Of a stretch of DNA of 64,000 bases, positions 23,021-36,735 are shown in pieces. The translations under genes and the position numbers were made by a program. The DNA is from Oreocharis arfaki (lineage: Eukaryota > Chordata > Aves > Passeriformes > Paramythiidae), in contig VZRR01008009.1 in the NCBI GenBank assembly GCA_013398015.1, positions 1-64,000 of the forward strand, written 5' to 3'. The notes beneath the pieces are model-generated. The model saw nothing but the letters and a program-made list of their open reading frames with translations. It did not search any database and was not told the DNA's origin. The stretch's first letter is position 1, and the number at the start of each line of letters is the position of its first letter.

Positions 23021-26000
23021 TGCACAAAGGTGCTTAAAGCAGAGGTGATTTTTGAGAAAGGGGGGACTAAGCAGACAGACTCCGAGCAACAACAGTGACG
23101 TGTAACATTATGACACATACAGAGAGGCAACAAGGGAAAAGCTTTTCACCACTTCTCACAACAAAAATATTGACGGGCTTCACCTGAAACGACGAGACAG
23201 CAAGGTCAAAACAAACAGGGGATGAATCTCTTCCTGTATAGTATCGATCATAAACACAAGGAAACAGAGCTAGACAAGAATGGTCTATAAATGCAATTCA
23301 ACACAAAGATATGGATACAACATGAACTCATTAATTCTTAAGTCACAGAATGCCAGATAACAGGATACACAGAAAGAATTGTCTCCCTTTGCCCGTTCTT
23401 ATACAGTTCTCTTGACCACTGTTGGAGGCTGGAAAGATCTTTACTGAATGCAATTCTTGTTTTCTTGATTTTTATTTTTTCCTCTAAAACTTGGCATACT
23501 TAGTGATTAAAAAAGAACCTGTCTTTGAAATAAATATATCCAAATCGCATGTATCCAAAGTCCTATGTTAACCTTTCTGCCACATGTTTTGACATACAGT
23601 ATTTTTAAACTTTTTTAAAGGCTTCTGCTCATGGATGGGCTCATCTTTTTCAGGGCATGATTGACAGGGGTCTATTTCAAAATACCTCCCATTAAGGAAA
23701 AAAAAAAAGAAAAGAAAACTACCTTAATGGTGAAGCAGGGAATGACAGCAGCAGACAAAAGGTCGTTGCTTCTTTGTTCTTGAAATCTGAAGAAAATACA
23801 CAGAACTCCATTGTACGACTTTTTCATGCACAACATTGTCTCCCTTGACCCCATGCACATCTGCAGCCTGAAGTCCTCTGTTATCTCTGGATAACAGCTG
23901 TTGCATCACTGATTATTCATCAGTTCCACTTCAGTCTGCCTAAGGTGCTGTGAAAAGCCCACAAGTTGCTGAGTTTACTAAGTGAATTCAAGATAAAACC
24001 TAAAATTGCTGGGGGAAAAAAAATAAGAATAACAACAGATTACTGGACATTTTGTTTGGTTGTCTATAGCACATAGGCCTATACTTTAACATGTTGGAAT
24101 TGAAGGATCTTTTAAAAATCTCATAGAATCTCCTAATCTTCTCACCTAACTCCTTTATACTTTTCATTTGGCTTTGGAGAGCAAAATGCAAGGGCAAAGG
24201 AACACATGCAGTCAGTACTGGAGAAACAAGTGAGCCCTTCAGTTATATGATATGCTGAAGCAGAATTTGCAGAGCAATTAATTAGTGAGGATTTCCAGTT
24301 AAAAGAAGGGGACCAAAGAGGTATGTGCACAACCCAGCCCCTTTGAATGCAAATACTCCTTGATCTTTATTTGAGGCAGAGGAAGTCATTTCTCTTCTGT
24401 CCTCTCACACTTGCTATGGAGACCACAATTCAGTATGCACCTCCTCCCCAGGTAATTCATCTTCTGGGCTCTTCCATCATCACCTCCCCCAATCATTTTC
24501 CACCCCTACCACTCCCCAGTTACCCATGCTCATATTCCCACATGGGTGCTAAATCCCATCAGTTTTTCTGTCCGAAGGGTAAGGATGGAAGAAGATTTCT
24601 TTGATCTCCAAGACTCTTTCATGGGTCATTTGAGAGGTGAGGATAGAAGAAGGTGAAGATTTCCAGTTTATCAGTGAAGCATTGATGGCCACCAGATTGC
24701 TGGGAACATAATAGTGGATATTCCTGAAAAAAAAAAAAAAGGTTGCTTTGCAGCCCAGCACTAAGTTGTTAATGAGCTCCTAGTGTAAATTCATGGGGTG
24801 CAGGGACTGACCCTAAGCAGGTGGCTCTGCAGTGACATGCAGCCTCCACTTATTTACTCACAAGTAAGTTGCACAGCTCCTGTCTCTGAAATATCTGCAT
24901 ACTAAATATGCAAGTTTAGATTAGTGTTAGGGAGTCCACAATGTGCTAGGCATATTACCAGAAATATAAGCCCACTTTGCAAACTGTAGACCAAAGAAAA
25001 CTTTTTCTGTAGGAGCCCCAGAGGAGGCACAGGCTGTATTGTGTGCTGGTCCTGAGTCCTGGTACTGGTGGCTCATTTGCCTCGTGGCCATCAGTGAAGC
25101 AGCATTCTCGCAAGTCTTTGATCTCTCCAAACACGAAGGTGCTGCACACACACAAATGTTGCAGGTAGCTGCAGTTCGTCTGTAGGAGTTATGAATGCCA
25201 TAGCTTGGGTACAGGATGCCAACACCTAAGTCTACTGCAATGATACAGAGGGACTGAGTTAAAGGTACATGTTCAACCTTTGTTCTAAATTCCCTAATTT
25301 GATTGCAAAATGACTTTTTTTTCATGCTCTCAACTTGTCTTTTGTCTCCTCTGGTTCATCTGCATCACATCCCTTGCAATTATATCACACTCCCTTTGTC
25401 CACATGCCAAGAATTTGCCAAGAACTTGCAAAATCCTCATTCCTGGTTGTTTACCTGTTTGGTACAGCATTTCTGCCTCTCTCCAGAAAGGACTTCTGCT
25501 GAACCTCCTTCTGTTGGGCAAAATTATGCAAATTGCATAGATTAAATTGCTGTATAATGGTTGATCAGCTTTTCCTTATTGTTTGCCATTTGCTACACAG
25601 GATTTGCGTGCATTTAAGAGTTTTATGTGTTTAATAGTTATTTAAGAGGCTTAGCATAGCTAATACCTTCAAGCAGTTCTGCCCCTGCAGACTAGAGAGA
25701 AGTAAAGGCTACCTCTGGCATCAGTGGTTTTGACTGGAGGAGTTTTAGAATTTGTTTTAAAAGCATGAGTGGAAAAGATGCTGGGGAGAAGATGCAGTGA
25801 CTGCTGACATTGTTTGGAGAGAGTGTTGCTGTTTACCAAAACTCTCTTCTGTCTCTCTTTGATAAAAGGAGCTACAAAGCAGACCCAGCTCCCACTGGAG
25901 GAATGGGTCCAGCAGGATGTGGGTCTCCAAATTCCATGTTTTCTATTCCAGCCTGTTTCCACTCATGTACATGCAAATGCTTGGATTCACTTTGGCACGA

Positions 26001-29000
26001 GCATAAGCTCCTACTCCGGCTCGAGGCTGGTTGCAAGAGAACACATAGGCATTTCCTCTCAGTTGCCAGATCCTGTTCTCGTTAACATTTTGCCAAAGCA
26101 TTAATCATATCCCAAATCCCACGTGCCCCTGAGCAGACTCTCCCTCCCAGCTGCCTCATCCCCATTCCTTGATAGACACACTTTCATCTCTCTCCCACTC
26201 CTTACACATCCTCGATCTTTTCCAAGAGCTGCAGCCCCACCGGAGCAAGCAGGACAGGAACAATGAGTGCTTTGCTGCCATCGAGCTGGCTTTTAGGCAT
26301 CCTCCCTGGCCGCATAGTGGAGGCCACTCCAGTGCACTCAGCAAAGCACACAGAATCCAAGCAATACCTACGGCTTTTCTGTAAGCAATTAACTGAAGAA
26401 GTCAGGTTTGGTTTTCTTAAACAAATTAGCCTTTTAGTATTGAGTTATATACACCGTTGAGAAAACAGAGAGTAAAGTAAATACGTCCTTGAAAAGCAGC
26501 CCTTCTCCCACGCAGCCCCAGAGAGTACTACTCACACATTTGCCCACTGCAAACAGATGGGCCATTTTCTTGTGTCTCTATTAGGTAATAGGCTCAAGCT
26601 GTGAACAAATAAAGCCGAAAACACCCAATATGCCAATGTGTTAATTTTCTCTTCCTGTAGGTGTCCCTGTCGATTGCAAAATTGAGGCAGCCCCAACTTT
26701 CTCATTTCTTTTTTTTTTTTTTCCTAACAAAGACTGGTTATAAACTTTTTCCTGGGCAAAATAAATTCTGAGCATTTTTCACAGTAGCAGATATATAGAA
26801 GTTGTTGAATAAGCCATATGTGAGAAGCAACAAAACTAACTCTAACAACTAGATTGTTTGTAGCTGTGTTATTTATTTAGATAGCTGGATTCTCCACTAA
26901 AGTGTGCGTCTCTATACACATTCTTTACCAACCCCAAGTTTTAATGATATGCCCAGAACCATTGTACCTAATGTGCTTATGAATACACACTGTATACATA
27001 AATATTTGTCACTTGCATGTGGTACATGATGCACTTCACTGGGGAATAGCCCAGGGCAGCATCTGGCTCAGGCTCCACAGATCCTAAAAACTAGTAACGT
27101 GTGTGAATGGTTCATCATTATTTTAGTGCACCAGACTGTCCTCATGCTTGCACTGTCACTGCCAGAATATTTCCACAGGGAACAAAATGGAAGATAACAA
27201 CTCCTAAAGAGGTCTAGATATTGACTAAAACACCACTAACAACTCAATATTCTTTTTCCAAGGTACTGAGTCCGATTCTGCAGTTTTGCTTATTTTGCCT
27301 GGAAAGTCTTTTTCCTTGCAGAATTGAATTCTTCAGCCCAAGGAGGAGCAAGTGATGAATGCCACAGGGATTTGTGTGCTTTCCAACACAAATTCAACAG
27401 TTCTTAATGCACTCAGGCCCCTACCCAAGAGATATAAAGGTGCTTCTCTTTCTTTAAAGCTTAACCTGATTAGAGTCACTCCTATGACTCTTAATTTACC
27501 ACTATCAAACTGCCTCTCCTATTGTTATAACCTTTCTTTCTTTCACGAGGGCTCTTTGGAAGCTTTTCACATACTTGTTAAATGCTCTTGGTCACAAAGC
27601 CTGCCCAAAGTTCCCTTGATCATGTCATTGCTATGGTGTAAAATTGAATTACTTTTACAATGCATGCTGTACCCTGGCAAAGTGGAGCCTTTCCCACAGT
27701 TAACAGAGGTGGAAGGCCTCAAAAAAAATGAATAAGGGAGGATCAAAAAAGTGAATTTTCATTAAAAGGGGGAAAATAACTTTTTCTTGAAATGCAGGGG
27801 CAAGCTCAAACAGCTTTTTAGTAAGTGTCTGCCAGACACATTATATCACTGTTTCAAAAGAGAAATGGGCTGCTGGGGAGGAGTAAATAAGAATGAAAAG
27901 TAAAACATTTAAAGTTTGCTTGATTGTTTTTTTGTGGTGGTTATAGACAACATCTTGTCTACCAAGAAGAATCAAGAACATGAACAGATTTTTTGTTGAG
28001 GAAAATGGCTGTAGGATATTGTAGGGCTGTGGATCACAAAGTTAGTTCTCATCATTACTTGTGCCCTTTTTATACAATCACATGAATGTGGTTATCCAAA
28101 CCAGAAATAAATATTAAAACTAGGCAAGCATACACTGAGAGCATACTCCCCAAAAGAAACCCTCTCACACATCCCTTCCTGGAAAATAAGTCAGGCTTTG
28201 TTACTCGTATTGTATCACCTAAATAAAGGACTTTGATTAGCTCTGCTTATTCCAGATTCTCGTTACACAGTACAATAGCAGGGCCAGACTGGCAGCCTAT
28301 TCCTTCCTGCTGGAGATAGCAGAGTTGCCCCTTGGAAGGCAAGGCTCTCTTTGGGAGAGCTCTGTGGTGTTGCACTGTCTACAAGGTGTGAAACACACGC
28401 AGCAAAACACAGGACATGGCTAACATCATTCTCGAGTTCAGCACAGTCCTCCAGTGACCCCATTGATCAACTGTTTTACCTGGTGTCAAGAACTCAGGCT
28501 AATTTTCCTTTCCCCTCAGTTTTTGGTGCCTGGCCTGTCCTTTGCTTTTATACTGTGAAGCTCACGCTCCCTTCTGTCACAGCTACGAGTGGCTTCCTTC
28601 ACCTTCAGCTTTTCACGTACTTAGCAGCACGTTCAGTCCTCAAGCCAACAGGAGCTCGTGGCCAGGGGTGCGGCAGTCATGGCCAAGGCCCTAACTGGAG
28701 AGGGTCTATGTGCCCCCATTCTTATCTTTGGCGACTCAGACTCAGTCTCAGGAGTCCACAAAGTTCATGACAGTCCTGAGTGGTTTCAGTCCTGCCTTTT
28801 CTGTAAAAGGGGCTGTGCTGCCATATCACAGGGTAACAGCCGTCTTCCACAGGTGGTGTTCTTGCAGGCATACATTCTGCTAAAAACATGCTTTTGTGAG
28901 AGCTTGGTCCTGCCAAGAAGGGTGATTTCATTGTATTATTATTATGAAAGGTGTTTGTGTGGGGCTGCTTCCACAGTGCCCTGCCCTCTGATGCAGGCAC

Positions 29001-30029
29001 AGCACATCTGGACAGATGTGACCCCTCTGTTGCTCAAAGGGATTCCCAGTTAACCAAGCAGCAAGGAGAACAATGGGAGCAACACCCTTTTGACTTGCAT
29101 GGTTTTCATCTTTCTTTTTGCTTCCCCTGGATTTTCTAAGGCAGGCTGTGAATACTGAAGTGTTGCCACTTGCACTTAAAGCCTTTGCAGGTGATAGTGA
29201 GATGCTTGTTCACACCAATATGAGAGGTACCCCCCAGCAGGAAGTCAGTTCTTTCAGACCTCTTTAGAAATGTGTGATAATCTTATAGTGTATCAACACT
29301 TTCTCCCTCCCTCTCTCCCTGCCTCTAATTTCTCTTAAACAAGGCTGTGTTAGTCTCTACGTTTTGATGCTGCTGCTGACATAGCTCTCCTTTCTTTAAA
29401 TTTGTTTCACACCTCACTACTCAGTGCTTTGAGGACAGGTTTATGCATTCAATCTGCACCTAGCCTGCTGTGTTGCACTCTCCATGATGCTTTTTTTTTT
29501 CACGTGCTTTGGAAAAGACACATTTGGTGATAGATATGCAGGCCTTTTTGTGTTCTCTTTCTTTTTTTTTTTTTTNCCCTTGTGCCTTGCTTTCTCTATA
29601 AGTGTTGGTCCATATTTAAAATTTCCTATTCTTACTATGTTCAGATCCAGTCAGATTTTTTTTTTTCTAACACAACCACCTTTTATTATGTGCCATAATT
29701 CTGAAGTTTTCCAGGAAAGGAAAGCCCCAGGTTCAAGGCCCTCTTTGGAGTCAAAGGCAATTTGAATATGAATCCACATCCCATAGGAACACACTTACTG
29801 TCAAAATGATGTTTGTTGCATGTACGTATTTGTTTCAATTACCAATCCACTAAATAGCCTTTGAAAGATTGTTTTATCTTGATGTGCAATAAAGTTGAAG
29901 GGTTTGAGAAGAGGTTCCTGGCCAGCTCTATTTATGTCACTGTAGTCTCCAAGTTTCTCTGAGAGGTTGATTAATTTGCTCATGCTGTCCAGCAAAGAAG
30001 GCAGCAACATATCAGCTTGGATTTAAAGT
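23021..30029. other. Gene-free intergenic tract
   Basis: No gene recognised. AT-rich sequence with short homopolymers (A-run about 23697-23708, T-run about 26707-26722, T-run at 29561-29575 ending in an N at 29576). The longest open frames (24927-25325 minus, 132 codons; 28351-28770 plus, 139 codons; 27352-27735 plus, 127 codons) match nothing I know. I recognise no CR1 copy in this stretch. Confidence 0.55.
29561..29576. other. Poly-T run ending in an ambiguous base
   Basis: Fifteen Ts are followed by a single N and then CCCTTG. This is a sequencing or assembly ambiguity at a homopolymer; the true length is unknown. Confidence 0.9.
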
Positions 30030-30112
30030 TGGGAAATAAAGACACAGAGGACAGGTTAAGCAATTCTCCCAAGGTCAAACTCAAAACAGGAATGTGCTCT
30101 GCCACAAGGCCA
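30030..30112 (-). mobile_element. MIR-like SINE relic
   Basis: The + strand reads ...GACACAGAGGACAGGTTAAG... then ...CTCCCAAGGTCA... and GCTCTGCCACAAGG. This is the inverted pattern of MIR/CORE-SINE elements (GGCACAGAGAGGTTAAG, CCCAAGGTCA, then GGCAGAG). Divergence is high, as expected for a family that was active before birds and mammals split. Confidence 0.5.
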
Positions 30113-30988
30113 GACGGGAACATGTCATACCAGCGCCACAAGTGCCCTGATTGCCCTCACCACAATCCTGAGAGATGAGAGATGGAGGGCATCGGACCCT
30201 AGACTTTGGCTTGGTTGCACTCAGTGCTACTGTTTTGTTTGATGCAGATGGGAAGCAGCTCAGGGGGAACTTACGTGTGAACAGGTAAGTGTGTGGCTAA
30301 ACCCACACCTCTGAGAGCCGAAGAGGACACCTCTGCTCACTCCTGATCTGTAAAACAGAGTGAGTAACTCAGATTAGGTTTGAAGTGTCTCTCTGGTAAA
30401 GGGAGATAAGGTCCCTGTGGCTTGCTTAGGGGAAGACAAATTATGTACAGTGAAAGGCCTGGAGGGAAGGAGGGGAAACTATAATGAGAAAGACAATACA
30501 TTCAGTATTGCCCTGACCCTGTAAGAGAGAAAGGGGGCAGGGACCAAAGCCCTTATCTAGATTAGATCCAGAGATCTGGTTGAGGCTGCAATAAGATTAT
30601 CTTCAAAGCTTAAATCCTGCATTCAATATTTGTTTTCTCATCTGGGGTAAGAGCTGGTTTGAGGACACTGCTTCAGGCACACCTTGAATACAAAATAGCA
30701 TGAAATTCAAAGTTATCAAATAAACAGATAGAAATAAGTAATTTGAGAGATGAGAACCTTTACCAACACTGAATGAAATTATACAGAAATTCCAAGATCA
30801 GTCAAGTAGGGTATCTTAACATATTTTATCATGGTTAAATGCCTGTTAGCGTGGGCCTTTCCAGCAAGTGTCTTTTGATGCATTAGAAAGAATCAGCAAA
30901 AGAGCAGTTCTCATGGCTCTTTGAAAAACTCTTGATTTTTAAAAACTTAAGTAAGAGTTGGATTTCTGCCTGAACTCCTGTATCACAT

Positions 30989-31077
30989 ATTGTCTCTCCC
31001 AGGGTGGAACCCTGTGTTCAAACATGTGCACATCTTTGCTATATCCAAGCCCTTTATTGTTATGGATTATTCTTTTT
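30989..31077 (+). repeat. Dispersed 89-bp repeat, copy 1
   Basis: Base-for-base identical to 33181-33269 in the same orientation, 2192 bases apart. Both copies start ATTGTCTCTCCCAGGG and end TTATTCTTTTT. Flanking sequences are unrelated on both sides, and no target duplication is visible around this copy. The minus strand contains CAATAAAGG, so part of an unrecognised LTR is possible. Confidence 0.9.
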
Positions 31078-32510
31078 AGAGGTCCCTGAGGACTTTTAAG
31101 TAATTTTCTTATAATTAGGGGTACATGGTGAAGCATGCAGAACAGCACTCAAAATGGAAATGCTCCTCATGCTGCATCATCTGGCACATCTGAGAGGTGT
31201 CTGGTTTGGGCTGTAGGGTTTTTCTAGTTCGTCTTGGTAGAGTTTGTCTTACATCAAAAGAGAACCAAGAGAAAAGGGAACAAAATCTTAAACCCATTCT
31301 CTTTCCTCTGCCACTACTGTGAAATATGTTCCTAAGAATGAAAACAAGAATGAGAGCAGGTCAAATTATTCAGCATTGGCATATAAGAGCTCTGGGAAGG
31401 GTTACCAGGGCATTTCCATTATTTGCTGTGGTTGTTCAGTGGTTGTGACATTTAGAGGGTACTTTGAAGAAAATAGCCCAGCTGGTAAATGACAGCAGAC
31501 GAAGGGGAAGGAAAGCAAATGGAGAGGAGGGAAGTTCACAGAGATTTCCTGACAAGATGAAAGGGGGAAGAAAACTCAGTGAGTTCTTATTCAAAAACCA
31601 TTTTGGTAGCCTCTGTTTGAATGAGAGAACTGTTTCTTAGTATGCTTAACAACTACTTGGTCCTGTCCAGGCGTACGCTTCACCAAATGTCTGCTGTGTT
31701 TAACACCACAGTCAACTTTGTAATGTGTGATGAGAATTATTTTTACAGCTGAGCTTCTTAAGAGAGGCCCACATGTGTGTAAATCCTGGTGGGTTTTAAC
31801 ACACCCCTGTTGCACTGAAGAGAGAAATGCTGATCTTCACCAGGATTTATAAGGTACACAAAGGTATTAACATCTAATGTTTAAGCCAAATGAAAAGCAG
31901 CCTGAGAACCTGGTGTCCTCTTCAGGGAACCCAGAGTGTGCATGTGTTGAAACAAGGATGATGACAGTACTTTCCCTGTTGATTCTCAGCACAGTTTGGG
32001 TCATGTTACATCCAAACCCTTGCACAGACAGCTGCTAATGATAAGAAAACCTCTGTCCTTTGCTCATAACAATAAGCAAACAGTTAAAAGCTCTAGCTTT
32101 TGCTGAAACAGCGGTGAAATGGGCAGTGGAGTTTGAAGGAAAAGAGGCCCAAGCCCTTCAGCAGTGCCTCCACGCCCTGGGCAACCTGGCCTCCTCTGTT
32201 TTGCTTGCAGCCTCTTTGTCCATGTGGAGCTCTTCACCCAACCATCAATACACTGAAGGTCATAATTTCCTAACCTGCCCTGTTGGTTCCCCACGGGATT
32301 TACTAGCTCCTTCTTTCTGGTGATCTAATTTCCATGTGTATGGGATGAGGTGAGAGCATGGCCATTTCAAAGCCTCGGAAATAGACCTCCAGCACTGGGG
32401 TGCTGAAGGAGGACAGGGGAATCAGCATGAGAATGTTATCCTAACACCTTGGCAAGAATGAGAGCCCTCACACAAATGTTCATTCAGAGGCAGAGGGATG
32501 GCCCTGCTGC

Positions 32511-32541
32511 AAAAATAAAATGCTGGCAGCATTTTATTTTT
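32511..32541. repeat. Perfect 15-bp inverted repeat with 1-base centre
   Basis: Arm AAAAATAAAATGCTG (32511-32525), a single G, then its exact reverse complement (32527-32541). It can form a cruciform or, if transcribed, a hairpin. No flanking element explains it. Confidence 0.9.
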
Positions 32542-33180
32542 CACTCATACAAGTGTGAAAGGAGGGACGGGTAAAGAAATTTACAACTTGTAATTCCGCC
32601 TCTTGAGACCTACAAGATGTTACAGAGTTGTGGAAACGCAAAAGGCTTTTAAGATGCGAGAGGGAATTCACTGCCCATGGTGAGCTTAAACCTGCAGCTT
32701 GTTCTTCTGACTGTGCTTGGAAAGAATTCAGACATAAAACTGATGTCAGCAGAAGATGGATCAGAAAAGAGCAATGGTATTTCACCCAAGTCACGGCTTT
32801 CAGAATCAAACAAGATCATTCTTGTTTGTGGCTGGAAATGCTCAGCAGCCTGATACAATCTGGCCACAGAGATGTGCAAGGAGTCAGGTACCTACCAGGA
32901 GATCAGCAAATCTGGTCAGGTAGTGAAAGTTATCCTCTGCCTAGCAAAACCTGTGAGCACTGATCTGGTGCTCTTGAGAGAGCACAAGGCATGCTAATTA
33001 GACACTAATGAAAGGCTAGCACGGTGATTGCTTCTGAGCCAAAGCCGTGGCTGCTCCTGCTGCTGCTCAGCTCGAGGTGCAGGAGAATGCATAGGAAAGG
33101 CCTTGTGCTCTGAACCAGCCCAACCTGCCCTTGGCTGTGTCCTGTGAGCTGCCTTCAGCTTCCGATAGTTCTTCTCTCTC

Positions 33181-33269
33181 ATTGTCTCTCCCAGGGTGGA
33201 ACCCTGTGTTCAAACATGTGCACATCTTTGCTATATCCAAGCCCTTTATTGTTATGGATTATTCTTTTT
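33181..33269 (+). repeat. Dispersed 89-bp repeat, copy 2
   Basis: Identical partner of 30989-31077. Its right end runs into a short tandem array of a 19-base unit that copy 1 has only once. This suggests copy 2 is the parent, or that it expanded afterwards. Confidence 0.9.
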
Positions 33270-33298
33270 GTTATGGATTATTCTTATTGTTATGGATT
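33249..33298 (+). repeat. 19-base tandem repeat, 2.6 units
   Basis: Units beginning TTGTTATGGATTATTCTT at 33249 and 33268, with a partial third at 33287-33298. The two full units differ at only the last base. Confidence 0.9.
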
Positions 33299-36200
33299 CC
33301 CATGTCTTCTGTCTATAACAAGAGCAGGACACACGGTTTTCCACATTAACATATCACACCTTTCTCCTGCATGAGTCCACATATGTGACATTTCTAAACA
33401 TTTTACCCAACTTTGGGAGAGTTTTGCCAAAAAACAAGCCTTGTCTGCCCCCGCAATATCTCTTGGGAGACCATCCTGTAAGTATGACATTTGACATGCA
33501 TGGAACAACAGCCAAATAATAATCAGAACATGCTGTAGACAGGCGTATTTCATACCCAGATAGTCCATGAGATTTTCCTGACCTGAGCACTTGTGTCCCA
33601 AGGATCCTCAGCCATGGAACTTCAGCCCATTCTTCTGTACTTGAGAAGGGCTTTGGGAGCATGACTTTGGTAGCATGATAAATTGCTGTGCCCTGAAGGA
33701 GATTAAAGCAGTTAAACAGAAAGCATGGCCTTATTTCTCACACAATTCGCACAGGTGAGTTCACCCAATTTCGAAGGTTTACCTGCCTGTCAGTGACAAG
33801 CAGTTTGCATTAGTTTCCTGTTTTAACTACCAGCCTCTGGCTACCTTGTGTTACAGGGTCATGCCTTTACTCCAGGTCAGTGAGTCCATCCCATGAGTGT
33901 GCTTCTGTCCAAAGCCTGACCAGCTGAGGAGGAACTGAAGTGATAAGCCTAGCACAGTAGCTTGATCTTATTGACCAACCAATCTGGACAACTGAAAGAG
34001 ACTACCACATTCATCTGTATGTCAGAAGACAGTGACACATGTTTTTAACTTGTGTTAATGTGACCAGGACTAGCATGAGCAAGGCCACTTCTATGGAGCA
34101 ATGTGTTGACAAGTTACAATTTTTAATTATATTTAGCTTTTAAAACAAAAGCAGGCCATTTAATTAAAGGTATAGTCATGAGTGTCTGTGTTCACGTCAC
34201 AGCAGAGTATTTTCTAATCAATATAACATGTATTTTCACTTCATGAAGTGAAGTCCAAAGCTTTTGGTATGGCATTTTTTGTCCCATAGATGGTAACACT
34301 TATTCTTCCTTATTTGGTAGAGCAACAGGTCCCAGAGAGAGATTTCCAGAGAACCAACAGAGCTCTGAGGTTCTGCAAAAAGTCCTCTCTCCCTCTACTC
34401 TGGTATAAGACATTAGGAAAACAATCTGGTTTTTGGTTTCATCCCAGTGCTATCTGAGCTGCCCATTTCTAATAGTCAAAGGAAAAGCAGCACTTCCCAA
34501 GAAGAGATTCAGGTCTCAAGTGAACTGAATAACCTCTGCAAGAGACTGGCTTTCCCCTAGCTTGTGCAGAAGCAAAGGAACCATGAGGCTGACTGGAGTA
34601 ACAAACCTCAGGGAACCAGGCCACCACCAGGCTTCTAGCTTGTGTCAGCATTGCAGGCTCCCTTTACAGTCAGAAACAAAACAGGCACAGCCAGGCTCCT
34701 GCAGGAGAATATTCTCCCACCTAGTTTAGGAGGGGCTGATCTGCCTTCTGAAAATGCCTGGTCTGTCCTGGACTGGCAAGTGAAGAAAGACAGACTACCA
34801 GTTTGGATCTGCAGCTTTCAGACAGTGCTGGATGAGTGCCCTTACGTATCCTAAGTTAAATGCCTCCAGTTAGTTGATGAGAATCTGGGCAAAATACCTT
34901 TGTCAGCCTCAGAGATGAGCTTCACATTTTCAGAACCGAAACCCTTTTAAAAAGAACCAGAAAAAAAATAGCAGAAGAGATAAATTCATATTGCAGACTA
35001 CTTATTGGACGCTTATATCTTCAAATTGAATCATCTTCAGCTATGTGACAGCAAAACAAGAGCAACCAGAAACAGCTGCAGTGACTTTTACTGAAGGGCT
35101 AGGCCTTCCAGCCCAGGCTGAGATCTTGCACGCAGCCTGGTCACTCTGGCTGGTGCTAATCTCACCAGCATCTTGGAAGATCAGATGATAAGCTTGCACA
35201 TCCACATGGAATTTTCCGCAACAGCCACAGGCAAAAGTTATTTTCAGTGATCCAACCTCAAACTTCCTATCAAGGCATTTCAATTCCCATATAACTGAAG
35301 ACAGAGCACAGCTGGCTACTGCTTTTGGGGGTAGTAAAACTGTATGGAAAATTGAGGTTGTCGATATAAAACACTCAAATAATTATAATTAGACTCAAGA
35401 TGCTCAGAGTTCCGTGCCTGACTAGGAAGAATCATGTGCAAACAACTGATAGTGAACCAAAGAAGCATTATACACTCTTTGCAATGTTATAAAGAAGCGT
35501 TCCTGATTTCCTGACAAATTATCAGGCTCAGCCCGCATCTGAAGTTAGTGTCAGGCAAACTGAACTGACGGTCTGATCTGGTGCAGCAAATCCCACTTTG
35601 TTTTGATTTCAGCCCCTTTTTTCCCAGCAGCAATAGTTAATGTTTGATATGCAGGGCACAGGCATAATTATCACCACATCTGTTTTCTCAGTTACAGACT
35701 GCATCTTCAGCCTTGTAATCACTTACAATTGGATGGAGGATTCTCAGAATATGTTTATCAAAGATGAGTATTGAGAGGCATCTGTTTCATTTAGTCTGGA
35801 ATGGAAAAAGAAAAGAGTCAAAATTGAATACTTACCCTGGAGCAATGCTGAAATTATGCTACACACTAAAGTCCAAGCTACTGCTCTATTAAATCAACTT
35901 TTAATGCCTCCTTGTTAAATCTACTAACCTTTCCTGCTCCAGACATGCCCAGATTTCATGCGCATCTTTGCCAATACTAGGAAGCAACTGATGGTAACCA
36001 AGAATAGAACGCAGCAAAATTTAATTCCCAGAGTCAAACCATATTGTATTTTCCACTGTCATAATAAGCAAACTATAATTAAGTGTACTAAACAAAGCCC
36101 TGGCTTGCAGAAGCTCTGCACAGACTGCAAAAGCTCTGAAGGGCAGGAGATGCTTTATTTGACAGCTTCTGCTAGAGAAAATAAAAATAAATACTTACAA

Positions 36201-36735
36201 GGAACATTCACATAACCCCTTGCTCATTTCAGAGTCTGTGGTTTGCAGATCGTTGCAGACAAACTGAAATTGCAGTGCTTGGCTGAGTGAATTCCCACAC
36301 ATCTGTCTCAAAGTCTTGTTGTTCTTTGAAGAAAGAGGAAGTTTCAAGTATTAAAATCATCTTTAAGATCTTTATGAGGCAGTGTGACAAGGTATTTAGT
36401 GCTTGTAGGGAGATGAAAAACCAAAGATCTGTCATTTTTTTGGCAGCAATTCTTACTCTACTGGTAAAACACCCTGGTACATGGAGAGACTCTCTTCTCA
36501 CTCATCTGTTCTCCTCTCACCCCTTATCTCCCTTGCAGTTCCTGGCAGTGCTGCTGGTAGAGAGCCTTGAGCTGCAGGGTAGAGACATCCATTGTTTGAG
36601 AGTTGACACTTCGCAGGTCTCGGTCGTGCCTCAGCTGTGCCGCACTGTACACTGCTTAGTGGCCTGTAGAGGTATCCAGGTCCCCAGATCCAAACCCTGA
36701 AGAATCAGGTGGGATAAGTTAAAAACTGTTCCAAG

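Larger units (their letters stand above)
30113..36735. other. Gene-free intergenic tract
   Basis: No gene recognised. It contains two identical 89-base segments (30989-31077 and 33181-33269), a 19-base tandem repeat in the second of them, and a 31-base palindrome (32511-32541), each listed separately. The longest open frame (36287-36700 plus, 137 codons) resembles nothing known. Confidence 0.55.

Noticed and set aside
22528..23092. Open frames of 113-169 codons in five reading frames, treated as a possible protein gene
   Set aside because: All + frames and two minus frames are open together in a CpG island, several frames begin at non-ATG codons, and none resembles a known protein. Kept only as a CpG island.
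24927..25325. 132-codon minus-strand frame with several cysteines
   Set aside because: Cysteine spacing fits no zinc-finger pattern and nothing in it is recognised.
30989..33298. The two 89-bp repeats as the LTR pair of a 2.2-kb retroelement
   Set aside because: No target duplication, no TG...CA ends on both repeats, and no retroviral protein remnant between them.
36287..36700. 137-codon + strand frame
   Set aside because: No similarity to a known family; ends near a microsatellite and has no promoter or splice context.
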